From the NCBI GenBank assembly GCA_003117195.1, contig BDSI01000023.1, forward strand, positions 1,060,391 to 1,124,390: DNA of 64,000 nucleotides. The letters are read 5' to 3'. A program made the translations under genes and the position numbers. Numbering within the stretch: position 1 is the first letter of the stretch; every line of letters begins with the position of its first letter. The stretch comes from Eudorina sp. 2006-703-Eu-15. Taxonomy: Eukaryota > Chlorophyta > Chlorophyceae > Chlamydomonadales > Volvocaceae. This document shows, piece by piece, positions 12,488-22,148 of this stretch. A model generated the notes under the pieces. It was not told the origin of the DNA, did not search any database, and saw nothing but the letters and a program-made list of their open reading frames with translations.

Positions 12488-12654
12488 TCATTCGCGCGTT
12501 TTCAGTGCCTGTACGACCTGAGCCGTTAAACGAATACGCCCAGAATACGCCCAGAATACGCCGCCCTAAAAACCGACCACCGTTCAGGCGTATTATTGGC
12601 GTATTAGGGCGTATTGTGCTTGGCGTATTGTGCTGGAATACGGTCGCAGCCCTG
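12488..12654. mobile_element. hAT-like element, one end only
   Basis: This 167-bp segment is nearly identical to the right end of the intact element at 15987-16935: the same GCGTATT-rich subterminal array and a terminus AATACGGTCGCAGCCCTG differing by one base from the 18-bp repeat of the intact copy. No matching left end or flanking duplication was found nearby, so it is a fragment or a copy whose left end has decayed. It lies immediately upstream of the first visible BAG6-like exon. Confidence 0.75.
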
Positions 12655-15383
12655 ATGTCGAGCCTGCGTAAAACGGTCATGTCCATGATCGATGCAAGTC
12701 ATACCAAATGTTGACTTCCACGACAACGCCTTACTCAGACAAGCAAAACAGAAAAATGCACAGCAAGCCTGGGTGGAACTCCGTGTGGCAAGACGGGACC
12801 GGCAAGGCTCGGGCGCCCCCGTCCGCCCTCCTCGCGCAGGGTAAGGTGCCAATCGGCAATCGAGGTGGTGTGGCGGCACCTAGCTAGCCCACATGCCGGA
12901 GCTGAGGCCTGGTGGGCTGCACGGGCTGCTGGTGCTGCAGCTGGTGGTTGTCACCACCTCAAAGAGGGTGGACTTGAGGGGGAACTCGTGCTGCAGCGGC
13001 CTTGATGCACGGGAGGGGCAACCAATGGGACACCTAGGGCGAGGCGACGGTGCTGAGTGGGGTGGGTGGGCGCGGCCGCACCACGTGGGCAGGTGATGTG
13101 GATGGGCTAGGGCCCGGGAGGATGTGGGAGATGAGAGTGAAGCAGGAGGGGGGAGGAGGAAGGGTCGTGACCGGTTCATGGCGCATGCTCCGTCGTGATA
13201 CTCGGGCTCTGTCCGTCCTGCACTTGTACGAAGGAGTCGGCGCTCAGCACTCGGCGTGTCGGTGGGGGCCGCAATGACCCTGCGGCCAAATTGCAGTAAT
13301 TACGAGCTGCTGTCGCTGCCGCAATGAGCTACCTTGTGGGTTGTAACCCCCAAGGTCCTGAATGTGTTGTAGCATCGGACTTTGAATATTTTAGCAATTG
13401 ACTGAACGTATGAGCGTTAGTCAAGTGCGTTGAAACAGTTGGTAGTTGTTCCCAACTGTGCGCGCTCGGAACCGCGCTGGAGGCGCTCGTTAAACGCGAC
13501 AGTGTTACGAAGCCACATTTCTGAATTTCAACTCGTCGAACAGATTGAATGACAGATATGTCGCTGAAATACCTGGTCGCTAACGCCAGCTATAGCGATA
13601 TCTGGATTACACTGGTGGGCTCGCCAGTGTACGAATCTTGGAAGAGTTACGGCCCTCTTCGCAACAGGGTATATAATACCCTGGAGGGGAACTTGCTGGT
13701 TGGAGACCTTGTGATTAACTTGACGTCTCTTCCACTTGACGCAAGTCTTGGCGGAGCGAATCCGGCCTGTGGCAGTTTCTTTGCTAAGTCTAGTTCTACA
13801 TCAGAATGGGTGGAGCGTCATCGTATGGTACCTCTCCTCTGTTTGTCGGAGCGGAAACGAGGTGGAGATGTACCGTATAGCAACATACCTGCCTGGCCCA
13901 TCCATCCATCCCGCTTGTTCGCTTCTTCTGGTGGGGACTGGGGAGTAGGCAGGTGTATTAGCAGGAAGAGGGGGTAGATGCACGGTTTTGATGTTACGTC
14001 AGAAGCTAGGGGTCCTTCCACGCTGCATGCATGCTGTTAGGGTGTCTGCATGTGCATGTGTGTGGATGACGGTTGGGCAGCCGGATGGGAAGGGCCTGCT
14101 CAATTGGCTTGCACCGTCTAGTCGTCGCCGCTGGGGTGGTGTGGGACAGCAGCTGTAGGAACCAGCTATTTCAAACTGTTGGCATGCTGGCCATCAGTCA
14201 AGTCATGGGGCGTGACTTCGACCGCGCCCGGCGCCTCGAACACTTCAATATTGTCAACTACCCGACCACGACTGCGCACTGCTAACCTCGCCCGCTCTCT
14301 CGGACCCGCCCCACACTGGCGGCCGCCTCACGAATCATCGACAGCAGTTGCTCACCCCCTCAGGGGGGGAGAGGTCGGGTGCAAACCTTCACCCGCCGTC
14401 ACCAGGCGCATGGTGGGGTGCGCTTGCAGCCCCGCACACAGTCCGGTGAATTACACCCCCAATGCCGCCAGTCCGCATCGCATCACGTCACATCGAGGGT
14501 CGGGGGCGTTACGTGCAGATGGGAACGCTGGCGTTTTCAGGTTGGTAGCAACCAAAAGCAGGGCCACCGAAACCAGCTCAGCGCCCAGCCACAGCGTCAG
14601 CCCACAGTCTACTCAGCCGGCGTGCGTCATGGCGACCACTTCAGCCGTTTCCATCCATTTCGAGGTGACTTGCTTGCTTGCTCTGTCTCGCGCTTTCACT
14701 GCTGCCTGCTAAAAGCGATGTAAACGTCCCGACTACATTGCCTATTTGACATAGCGCAAGCACTCACAAGAAAATACCGTTTGTCACATCTACGTACTCA
14801 AGGGAACGAACCTGAACGAACACACATCCTCCCTGTCGCTCACCCTCCTCGCGGCTGCCAGCCCAATACGACACCAAGACGCATTTCACATGCTCTTCGA
14901 GTCCCAGGGTGACCCCCGACATTGTTTGGGAGCATGAGATTATGGCTAGCTGCTGAGATGTGGAGCCGAGATCACAGTTGATGGAATGAGATTCGCACGC
15001 TAGATCGGTGGCGATTGCTGAACCCTCTGTCTCTACGGATGTGCGGGTGAATGGATGAGGTGGGATCCTTGGTTGGCAGGATCAACCGCCTTGGACCCTC
15101 GGTTCGTATGGCGTAGGTTCGGTGTGATGATGGTTGAAGGTGTCATATAGCATCATATAAAACCGCGACATAAACCCTTAGACAGGGCCCGGAAGCCTAT
15201 CCACACTGTAACGGTACTACGGTACTACTACATGCTCTTCTTCATTCCCATAACCTGCTAGAACACGCATGTTCTCACCTATGGGGAGAACGTGCACACA
15301 CAGTTCTCTTTTACACATACACACACACAAACACCGGGGTGTGATTCCATGCAGTAAGCGAAGGGTATGCGGGTGAGGCTGGC
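12655..15383. other. Long gene-poor interval
   Basis: About 2.7 kb with no recognised domain on either strand. The missing 5' exons of the BAG6-like gene could lie here, but no ubiquitin-like sequence was seen. A 142-codon frame at 13549-13977 (+) has no family signature. A possible TATA element (TATAAAA, near 15156) precedes the small ORF at 15384. Confidence 0.45.
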
Positions 15384-15719
15384 ATGCAGGGCAACATGGA
15401 TGTGGCCGGTGGCTCAGGTGCAGGCGTGTCAGGTGGGGATGGAGAGTCAGGAAGCATTGATGAAGTGGTGCTGGATCCCAATTACGTGCGGCAGAACGGA
15501 GCTATGCTGCCGACGTGGGAGGCGATCGACTCAGTGGTGAAGGTGTCCCGCGTGGCGAATTCCAAAGTTGAGATCCCGGGCAGGGTGCACATTGTGGAAG
15601 AGCAACCGAAGTATGCAAATGTGCACGATGAGGATGAGATGCGATATGAGGCCGCAGAGGGATGGGCCACATACACCAAAGACGCGGAGGGGAATATGTG
15701 CATGTCCGGGGGCGTATGA
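15384..15719 (+). CDS. Small acidic hypothetical protein
   Basis: A 111-codon ATG-to-stop frame with balanced, protein-like composition: a Gly/Ser-rich start followed by an acidic stretch (HDEDEMRYEAAEGW). No family is recognised. A TATAAAA motif lies about 220 bp upstream. The stop lies only 9 bp from the stop codon of the convergent OB-fold gene, so the two 3' UTRs must overlap. It may be a single-exon gene or the last exon of a longer one (an AG sits just before the fourth codon). Confidence 0.4.
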   Translation: MQGNMDVAGGSGAGVSGGDGESGSIDEVVLDPNYVRQNGAMLPTWEAIDSVVKVSRVANSKVEIPGRVHIVEEQPKYANVHDEDEMRYEAAEGWATYTKDAEGNMCMSGGV

Positions 15720-15978
15720 GTCATACCTTCAGTCGTCGATGATCGCCGTGCGGCGCCTCTTCAGTGGCGGCGGGGTTGGGATAGTGGGTTCCTCGGCTGC
15801 GTCAGAGGTCTCTGTGGCGAACATGAAGTTCATCATATTGAGGTAGCCCTGGTCCGTCTTCCAGATCGCGGCGATGATGGTGCGGTTGAGGATGTTGTTG
15901 AGGCGCGCAGTGGTATTGGACTTGATCTGGTCGGCGGACATGAATCGAATCGATGACATGTACGCCAATGCGTCCTTG

Positions 15979-15986
15979 GCGTTGGC
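15979..15986. repeat. Target-site duplication, left copy
   Basis: GCGTTGGC, repeated exactly at 16936-16943 on the other side of the hAT-like element. The 8-bp length is the hallmark of hAT transposases. Confidence 0.9.
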
Positions 15987-16935
15987 CAGGGTTGCGACCG
16001 TATTAGTTTTGGCCGTTTGCCGTATTATTGGACCTCAAATTAATACGCCAGGCGTATTGGCGTAATGTACGACAGCTGAAATTCGCTGGGCGTAATGTTC
16101 AGGCTGTGGCGTATCTTTTCTTACAGTATTCTGCGCCAAAACACCTGAAAATTGCGGGCGAAACAATAGCGTATTCAACTGCGTCATAATAGCAGGGCTA
16201 TCTCGCTCAGTAGTCGCAGGCTGGCATCATTGACCTTCCTTCTCACTTGCCGCGTTTTCTTTCCCACACGCCCAAGACGCGTATGGGCAAGCCAAAATGC
16301 CATTGAACATATTGTCAGTTTCAATGTTGGCACGCGCTGATATCAGCTCCCCCGAGTGCCTACCAGCGCGTGCAGAGCCAGACCGCCAGAAACTGATCAC
16401 CTCGCCAATCAACTATAAAAGGCATCTCAAACAGTGAAAAGCGGACAGCTATGCAAATCAGGTATGATACCCCGTCAGCCCGCTTCCGTGAACCCCCGTC
16501 CCCCCTCCACCACCCCTCCCCCGCCACCGCTCCCCCCTCCCCCGCATCCCCGTCCCCCGCTCCCCCCGCTGCAAAGTAGTCGCCTATTACTCCCGTTTTA
16601 GGTCCTGGTTTGGCCTTCTTGTGTTCGGGCCCGTCCGCATCATCCATCTCCGCCACTGGGCGTGAAACCTGAGATGGACTGTTTCACCTATGCCAAGAGA
16701 TAAACTTCCTTTTATCAGTAGACTGAAGCTTTTGGAGAGTAGATGACGCGTTCATACGTTCATTTCATCATTTGCGCGCGGTTTCGGTGCCTGTATGCCC
16801 TGAGCGATAAACGAATACGCCAAGAATACGCCCGGAATACGCCGCCGTAAAAACCGACCACCGTCCAGGCGTATTATTGGCGTATTAGGGCGTATTGTGC
16901 TTGGCGTATTGTGCCGGAATACGGTCGCAACCCTG
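15987..16935. mobile_element. Non-autonomous hAT-like DNA transposon
   Basis: 949 bp bounded by perfect 18-bp terminal inverted repeats (CAGGGTTGCGACCGTATT) and flanked by the 8-bp direct duplication GCGTTGGC. Both features, and the CAGGG terminus, fit the hAT superfamily. Both ends carry subterminal arrays of GCGTATT-type repeats, the usual transposase-binding arrangement. The interior has a minus-strand frame at 16360-16656 whose start (HKKAKPGPKTGVIGDYF) resembles the N-terminus of hAT transposases, but no catalytic region fits in the remaining length, so the copy would need a transposase supplied elsewhere. It is inserted in the coding sequence of the OB-fold gene. The perfect repeats and duplication suggest a recent insertion. 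Confidence 0.9.
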
Positions 16936-16943
16936 GCGTTGGC
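16936..16943. repeat. Target-site duplication, right copy
   Basis: GCGTTGGC, identical to 15979-15986. Confidence 0.9.
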
Positions 16944-17991
16944 GATGAAGTTACCTGCATTGCCGTACAGCCTGACGTTGTGGTTGACCGGCCCGCCCGG
17001 CGCCTTGAGGTTCATCTTGATGACGTAGGCTGCTTTTGGCTCCGCCACGGTGCGATGGCAGGTGATGCAGTGCACGTTCTTGTTCTCATCTAGCAGGCAC
17101 GGGTGCCGAGGGCCCTTGGGCTGCCACAAATTGCAGCGGTACTCCGCCAGGCAGTCCGTTCCAACGATAACGCTGGCGGACGTGATGACCGCTGACAAGA
17201 CGTAATTGCCTGGACCGGCGTTGGGCATTGTATCGATGGAGCATGAGCTCGCGATAGCGGCAAAGTGCTGGGCGCAGACCTGCAGAAACAGTAAGGATTT
17301 GAAAGTTATAATCTATGGTAAAGAGACATCTACGTGCATGTGTGAAAAATCATAGCAGTACGAACGCACCAACGTAACACGTCGAAGGAATGCACGAATG
17401 TGACATAATGACGGGCCGCGGCGCATCATGAACGAACTGCATTACAGCATTACTTTTTCGGACAAATCATTGGGGCACTCGTGTATCTCATGTGTCACAC
17501 GGAGTAACACGGTGACCCAGTATTATGAGGAAAGCGAGGACATAGACAGACAAGGCTTGCATGTGGCGTTGCCAATGAGCGCAAGCGTACCTGCAATGGG
17601 CTTCGGATCTGCATACCCTGCGTGGAGGCGAAATTGGCGGCCTCATTGTAGGCGGTGTCTGGCAGGAAAACCTTAAGTTCGTCATTCATGACGAAGGCGG
17701 AGTACAACTGGGGTCGCAACAATTGAGGCCATAATTGACAGGATTGAATCAAGAAATATGTAAGATGCAAAACAGTGCAAACGATGCACGACGATGCAAC
17801 GATGCAACGATGCAAACGATGCACGACGATGAAGTTACAGTCATTGCGACGCCGTCGGAACTGCGGATCATGAGGAGCGCCGCCTTCTTGGAAGTCGGCG
17901 AGAAGGGCTCCACGACGTTGAGGATGCGCGCCACGAACACGCCTCGTTGGGGACTAGAACCAGTCACGGCCGAAAGGGTCTTGAACTCCAT

Positions 17992-18922
17992 AGCGGAGCA
18001 GAACCGGACGATCTAGGAAGGTCTTCTTGAATAAACAGCAGACTTTTGTGGAGGAAAAGAGAACCAGCTGTGTTGGCGAACACATTTGAATTGAACGCTC
18101 CGTTCGTCCATGTCGTCCAATACGGCATTTCTTTTTCGGACATAATTCATTGGCACTCGTGTATCTATCTGTATCTATCTGTATCTCGTGTAGCTCTATC
18201 TCTCGTGTATCTGTATCTCTCTCATTGGCACTCGTGTATCTGTATCTCGTGTATCTCTCGTGTATCTGTATCTCGTGTATCTCGTGTATCTGTATCTTTC
18301 GTGTATCGGAAGAAATTTAAATAGGAAAAGAAACTTATGATTGTTTAATGTATCCTTATTAATTGGAGCAAGAAGCGCGCGCCGCAGCCGTCGTCCCGGC
18401 GGCAACCCATATCAACCCAAATCATACATATCGTACGCATCTGAGATTACAAAATTGCTATGGCGAATGCCGGCAACCCGCACGCCAGCATAGCGGGGCG
18501 CGGCTATTCGCTCTGGACAAAGTATTCGGGATAATGGTATCTTGACACGATAGCGGCATGGCGGCCTGTTGGGTGCTCTCTGTCCGCGACCGTGAAAATG
18601 TTCAGCTTCCGGTTGATTGTGATATCCATGCATATTGCCGTCGTCATGCAGCATAGGCCTTGTAAACTAGGCTGCTGCACGAGGGAAACACCATCGTTAA
18701 CATGTTGCTGTAGCAAATGAAGATGCCGCCCGCATGTGGAGTACTGGACAAAACAAGGGGGGCGCCCTGGCCCGTAACAGGCCAGAGCCAGCCCGATTGC
18801 TGCTTGATCGGCCCCACTCCTTCAGGCAAGTCCCGCGGCAACGATGCGGAACTCGAGCTTCTGGCCGCATGCCTACGAGCGATCGGACCGTAGGTGCGGC
18901 ACAATGAGACACGACAAGACCG
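17992..18922. other. Intergenic stretch with tandem repeat
   Basis: Lies upstream of the OB-fold gene and downstream of the RAD51D-like gene (both minus strand). It contains the GTATCT tandem array at 18150-18308. A minus-strand TGTAA (18447-18451 as TTACA) could be the poly(A) signal of the RAD51D-like gene. No gene was recognised. Confidence 0.5.
18150..18308. repeat. GTATCT-type tandem repeat
   Basis: Degenerate tandem units built on GTATCT and CTCGTGTATCT, with a larger CATTGGCACTCGTG unit recurring near 18149 and 18223. No coding potential. Confidence 0.8.
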
Positions 18923-21106
18923 TCAACCGGATATAAGGGCATGTGGCAGTACAGTAGCCGCCGCACATTGCGGCCACCTAGCGCAGTTCGTCCTTCCCGC
19001 AGCATCCACAGCAGCAGTGGCCATGCGCGAGTAGCGTTGCAACACCGGGCCGCAAACTCCAACTGCGTCATAATGCCGCACCTGCAGTGGGGACGCTACA
19101 AGCGTCGCCACTCGCATCCCTGACTCGGCCGGCTGGGACTCGTCCAAGGACAACTGCACGCGCATGTGCGGCTGCGCCCGCCACTGCTCACCGAGCGCCG
19201 GCTTTAGACCCGCAATCCCCACCGCCGCCGCGGTTTCTCGGTCAGCTGTGGGCCCGTCACCGCCTCCGCCACTTCTCCCGCCACTTCTCCCGCCGCCGCC
19301 GCGCCCGGCGCTTGTCACGTGGTTTGTGACGAGGACAGCCATAGCGTGTGCGTCAGCAAGCTGCTTGAGTAGACGTCCCACTGAGGTCAGAAGCGCGGTG
19401 CCTGCATCAAGGAAACGGCCGTGGTGGCAACTTGTATCAACAGGTTTTCCCAGCATTGTAGCGTGGCACTGCCTCGTTGCTTTGTCGGCAGGGGACCGCG
19501 CACCGATGATCCCTGTCGGGACCGCTGTAACCTTCATTAATTCGCGCCTTCATTTCAGAATCTATACGTTCGATTCACTCTTATTAAATTAACTTGCATC
19601 GGGTGCCCCGTTCTTCAATCCCAGACGTCATGGACTGATACCGTACGCACCGCACCGCACCCACATGCGCTGACGAGCCATCGATCGTAGCTACCCACCC
19701 TGCATGTGTTGATTATTGCCCACAACTGTGCTCAGCAGCGCCGACACCGAGTCCACGATGAGTAGCCGGGGAACCACACGGGCGCCATAACGGGCGGCAC
19801 CCTCCGCGCCTCCCGCGCTTGCAGTCCCGCCATGAGGCTGAGGAGGCTGCCCGACTGAACCGGCCGGCTGTGGGGCCTGTTGTTGTTGTTGCTGCTGCTG
19901 GTCCTGCAGCGCTCTTGACAGCCTGTCCAGTATTCCCAGCAGGTCGTACACGTTCGATGGCCGCATCACCGATATGCACCTCAGGACGCGTGAAGCCAGC
20001 TCCGAGTCCACCATCTGCATGCGCGGAGGTCGGTTCCGTGGGCTCCAACCTCCAAGCCGTCAGCGATACCCGACCGCGGTCCCGTACATTGCAGCGCAAG
20101 ACCTCGGTGACCACGGGGGGCGTGCAATCATGCATACCGTGGATGGGTTGCGGAGTACATTGCACTGCTTCAGCGAATCTCATCCTGCAGCAGCCGCGCT
20201 TCCCACATAACCCTTTGGGGTACGCTATAACGTTCATTCATTCATAACCCCCAGGTGTGCCTTCTGCAACGTTACCGTCGACGCGTCCTTATGAATCATC
20301 CATCGTGGTGGCACTGGTTGCGCTGGGCCCATCGTGTCGTTCCTCCAAATACCTCCAACCCTCCAAATATCCCCCCAATACCACCCCACCCCCGCGCATA
20401 CCTGCGGGTCGGTCACCCCAGCCTCCGCCTCGGCCATCTGCACCACGCGCTCCGGCGCGAAACTGTCCGTGGTGTCGATGTAGAGCACCGCCTCGTTTCG
20501 GAAGGCCGTGGTCGCGGCGGCGCTCAGGCACAACTGCGTCTTGCCGCTAGCGGTTTCACCCGCCAGCTCCACCACTGTTCCCTCCCGGAGGCCGCCGCCC
20601 AGCAGTGCGTCAATCCTGGCGCCCGTGACAGCAGCGAAGGCCCCGACAGCGAACCCCAAACCCCATAAGAACTGCAGGTAAACTAGGGTTCAGAAGTTGC
20701 TGGCGACAATATGGACGGCGGCACCGATGACCCGTTAGTGTCATTTACTTCACCCTTACACCGGCTGACCGCGTGACTTAAGCGTGGCCTGTGTACGTAC
20801 GGCTTAACATTACGCAGCGTACGGTGCCCGGTGTATCACGCTGGTCCTTAGACGCTGGCCCCGTCGGAGCCTCCTTGCGGCCGACATTGCCACCCCACTC
20901 GTTGCGACGCTAACTGAGCTGCACGGGGTCTCTATAACTCACGCTGCGCAGCCCGTTGGCAAGACCTGAATGGCATGTCGCAGGTCATTCATCAACTGCA
21001 GGCCACTGCGCCAGCGGGGCGCCAAGCACGTGTCCAGTACGGCATCCACAGCCGCCACGTCGGCGGCGTCCATGCCCGGACACTTGTCTCCGCCCACGAC
21101 ACCGGC
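18923..21106 (-). CDS. RAD51D: RAD51D-like recombination protein
   Basis: Core exons complement(18923..19401), (19699..20014), (20402..20671), with a tentative N-terminal exon at 20943..21106. RAD51D is a RAD51 paralogue acting in homologous recombination repair as part of the BCDX2 complex. Evidence: Walker A GETASGKTQLCL, the LYIDTT strand, PSNVYDLLGILDRLSR before a Gln-rich insert, Walker B PRLLIVDSVSALLS, then AVLVTNHVT and LKPALGEQW, the last being characteristic of RAD51D rather than RAD51, DMC1 or XRCC2. Phases match among the three core exons. The junction to the tentative first exon does not: its good GTGAGT donor leaves phase 2 but the next exon needs phase 0, so the 5' end is unresolved. 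The C-terminus is read to the stop at 18923; a CAG/GTGCGG site near 19090 could end it earlier. Two introns carry retroposon 3' ends. Confidence 0.8.
19506..19546 (+). mobile_element. Retroposon 3'-end fragment in RAD51D intron
   Basis: Shares the block GATCCCT..GGG.CCGCTGTAAC.TTCATT with three other sites in this window. It contains TGTAA, the volvocine poly(A) motif, then an ATT-rich tail, as expected for the 3' terminus of a LINE or SINE. It is antisense to the host gene. Confidence 0.5.
20211..20246 (+). mobile_element. Retroposon 3'-end fragment in RAD51D intron
   Basis: Second copy of the same 3' terminus (CCCTTTGGGGTACGCTATAA followed by CGTTCATTCATTCAT), in the intron between the Walker A and PSNVYD exons, antisense to the gene. 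Confidence 0.55.
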
Positions 21107-22148
21107 CTGCATACCAAGGTTATCAGCACACGCTATGTGGCTTTCCAGGCTACACAGCGGAGGTTTATCGTGTCATACTAGGGAGTTCTGTAGCGAGGGG
21201 TTAACTGCGGAGCCACCGTACGACTGGAGACCTGAGGATGACGTTTCTAGCAGCGCAGGTGGTCCACCCGTCCACCAGCATCACGCCATTGCACGGCCGA
21301 ATGCTATATGGCTTCCCTGATGGTATCGCACAAGCATCCGCAGTAAGGATAACTGAGCTGGTACGAGTACCCGAGCTGCTCCACATCTACAACTATGCAA
21401 ACGTCCAACATGCAAGGCATCGGAGATATTACCTTAGGACCGCCATACGTGGGTGTTGCAGTTATGGCCTTGCTGTTAGCCACAAGGAATGCCTCGACTG
21501 CGAATGGCAGCGTATACAAACGCATCTGATTAATCGTCAGCGATTAAAACTAGTACCAGGGTTGCACAAACATCAATCGCTTGGTACACGACAAGCAGGG
21601 ATGACCCAAGGGACCAATGTCAGCCGTTTGTCCAGTGCCCCAGTCTGATACCCAGAATGTTAACTTGGATATGTGGTAACTAAAAATCCATTCTACTGCA
21701 ACTTGGATGTCACTGTCACGTCCCGATTTAGAACAATCATTCTTTTGTTGCATACCCGACGAATATTTGTTAGATAAGTTGTTGACTGAGTCTCGCGGGA
21801 TTAAATTCCTGAGCTCCTCCCAACGCATTCCACCACTGATGCTCGCCTAGTTTGACATCTGTCAGAGTTTTAAGAAACGAGTCCCGTTCCTAAACAGCAA
21901 GCGATGCGATAGTAAGTTTCCTGGTATTCGACTTGATCACTTGAACTAACACGATCGTCGCCGTACGACAGTTGGTCGTCCTTGCGCCATTTTGCGCAGC
22001 ACAACCGGTCGCCGTATGAAACCTTCCAATATTATAGACCACTGGCCGCCTCTATAACTCACTCGGGAGTGCAGCCCCTACTTCGACGTTGACTTCCTCC
22101 GGAAAACCTATCTCGGGGGAACGCACAAAAGAGGGCCAGCACATCAAC
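21107..22148. other. Interval between RAD51D-like and metacaspase genes
   Basis: Divergent promoters of the two genes should lie here, and possibly missing 5' coding sequence of the RAD51D-like gene. No convincing coding frame was recognised on either strand. Confidence 0.5.

Larger units (their letters stand above)
15729..17991 (-). pseudogene. OB-fold/zinc-ribbon (RPA-like) gene split by a transposon
   Basis: Exons complement(17839..17991), (17591..17707) and a last exon running 17279 to 15729 that contains the hAT-like element 15987-16935. Removing the element and one copy of the 8-bp duplication restores one open frame of 287 aa, exactly in phase. The product looks like a single-stranded nucleic-acid-binding protein: an N-terminal beta-rich segment (GVFVARILNVVEPFSP) and a C-terminal part with a zinc-ribbon-like C..HCITCH pattern followed by AAYVIKMNL and NVRLYGNAGNFI, resembling the DBD-C OB fold of replication protein A large subunit. 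It ends in a basic KRRR motif. As written the reading frame is broken; whether the element is spliced out is open. Family assignment is by pattern only. Confidence 0.6.

Noticed and set aside
13549..13977. 142-codon frame as a gene
   Set aside because: No domain, no upstream signals and its second half overlaps equally long minus-strand frames; kept only as a remark.
14179..14712. 177-codon plus-strand frame
   Set aside because: Low-information Ser/Ala/Arg composition and no recognisable motif.
18150..18308. CRISPR-like or coding tandem array
   Set aside because: Units are short, degenerate and contiguous without spacers; a simple tandem repeat.
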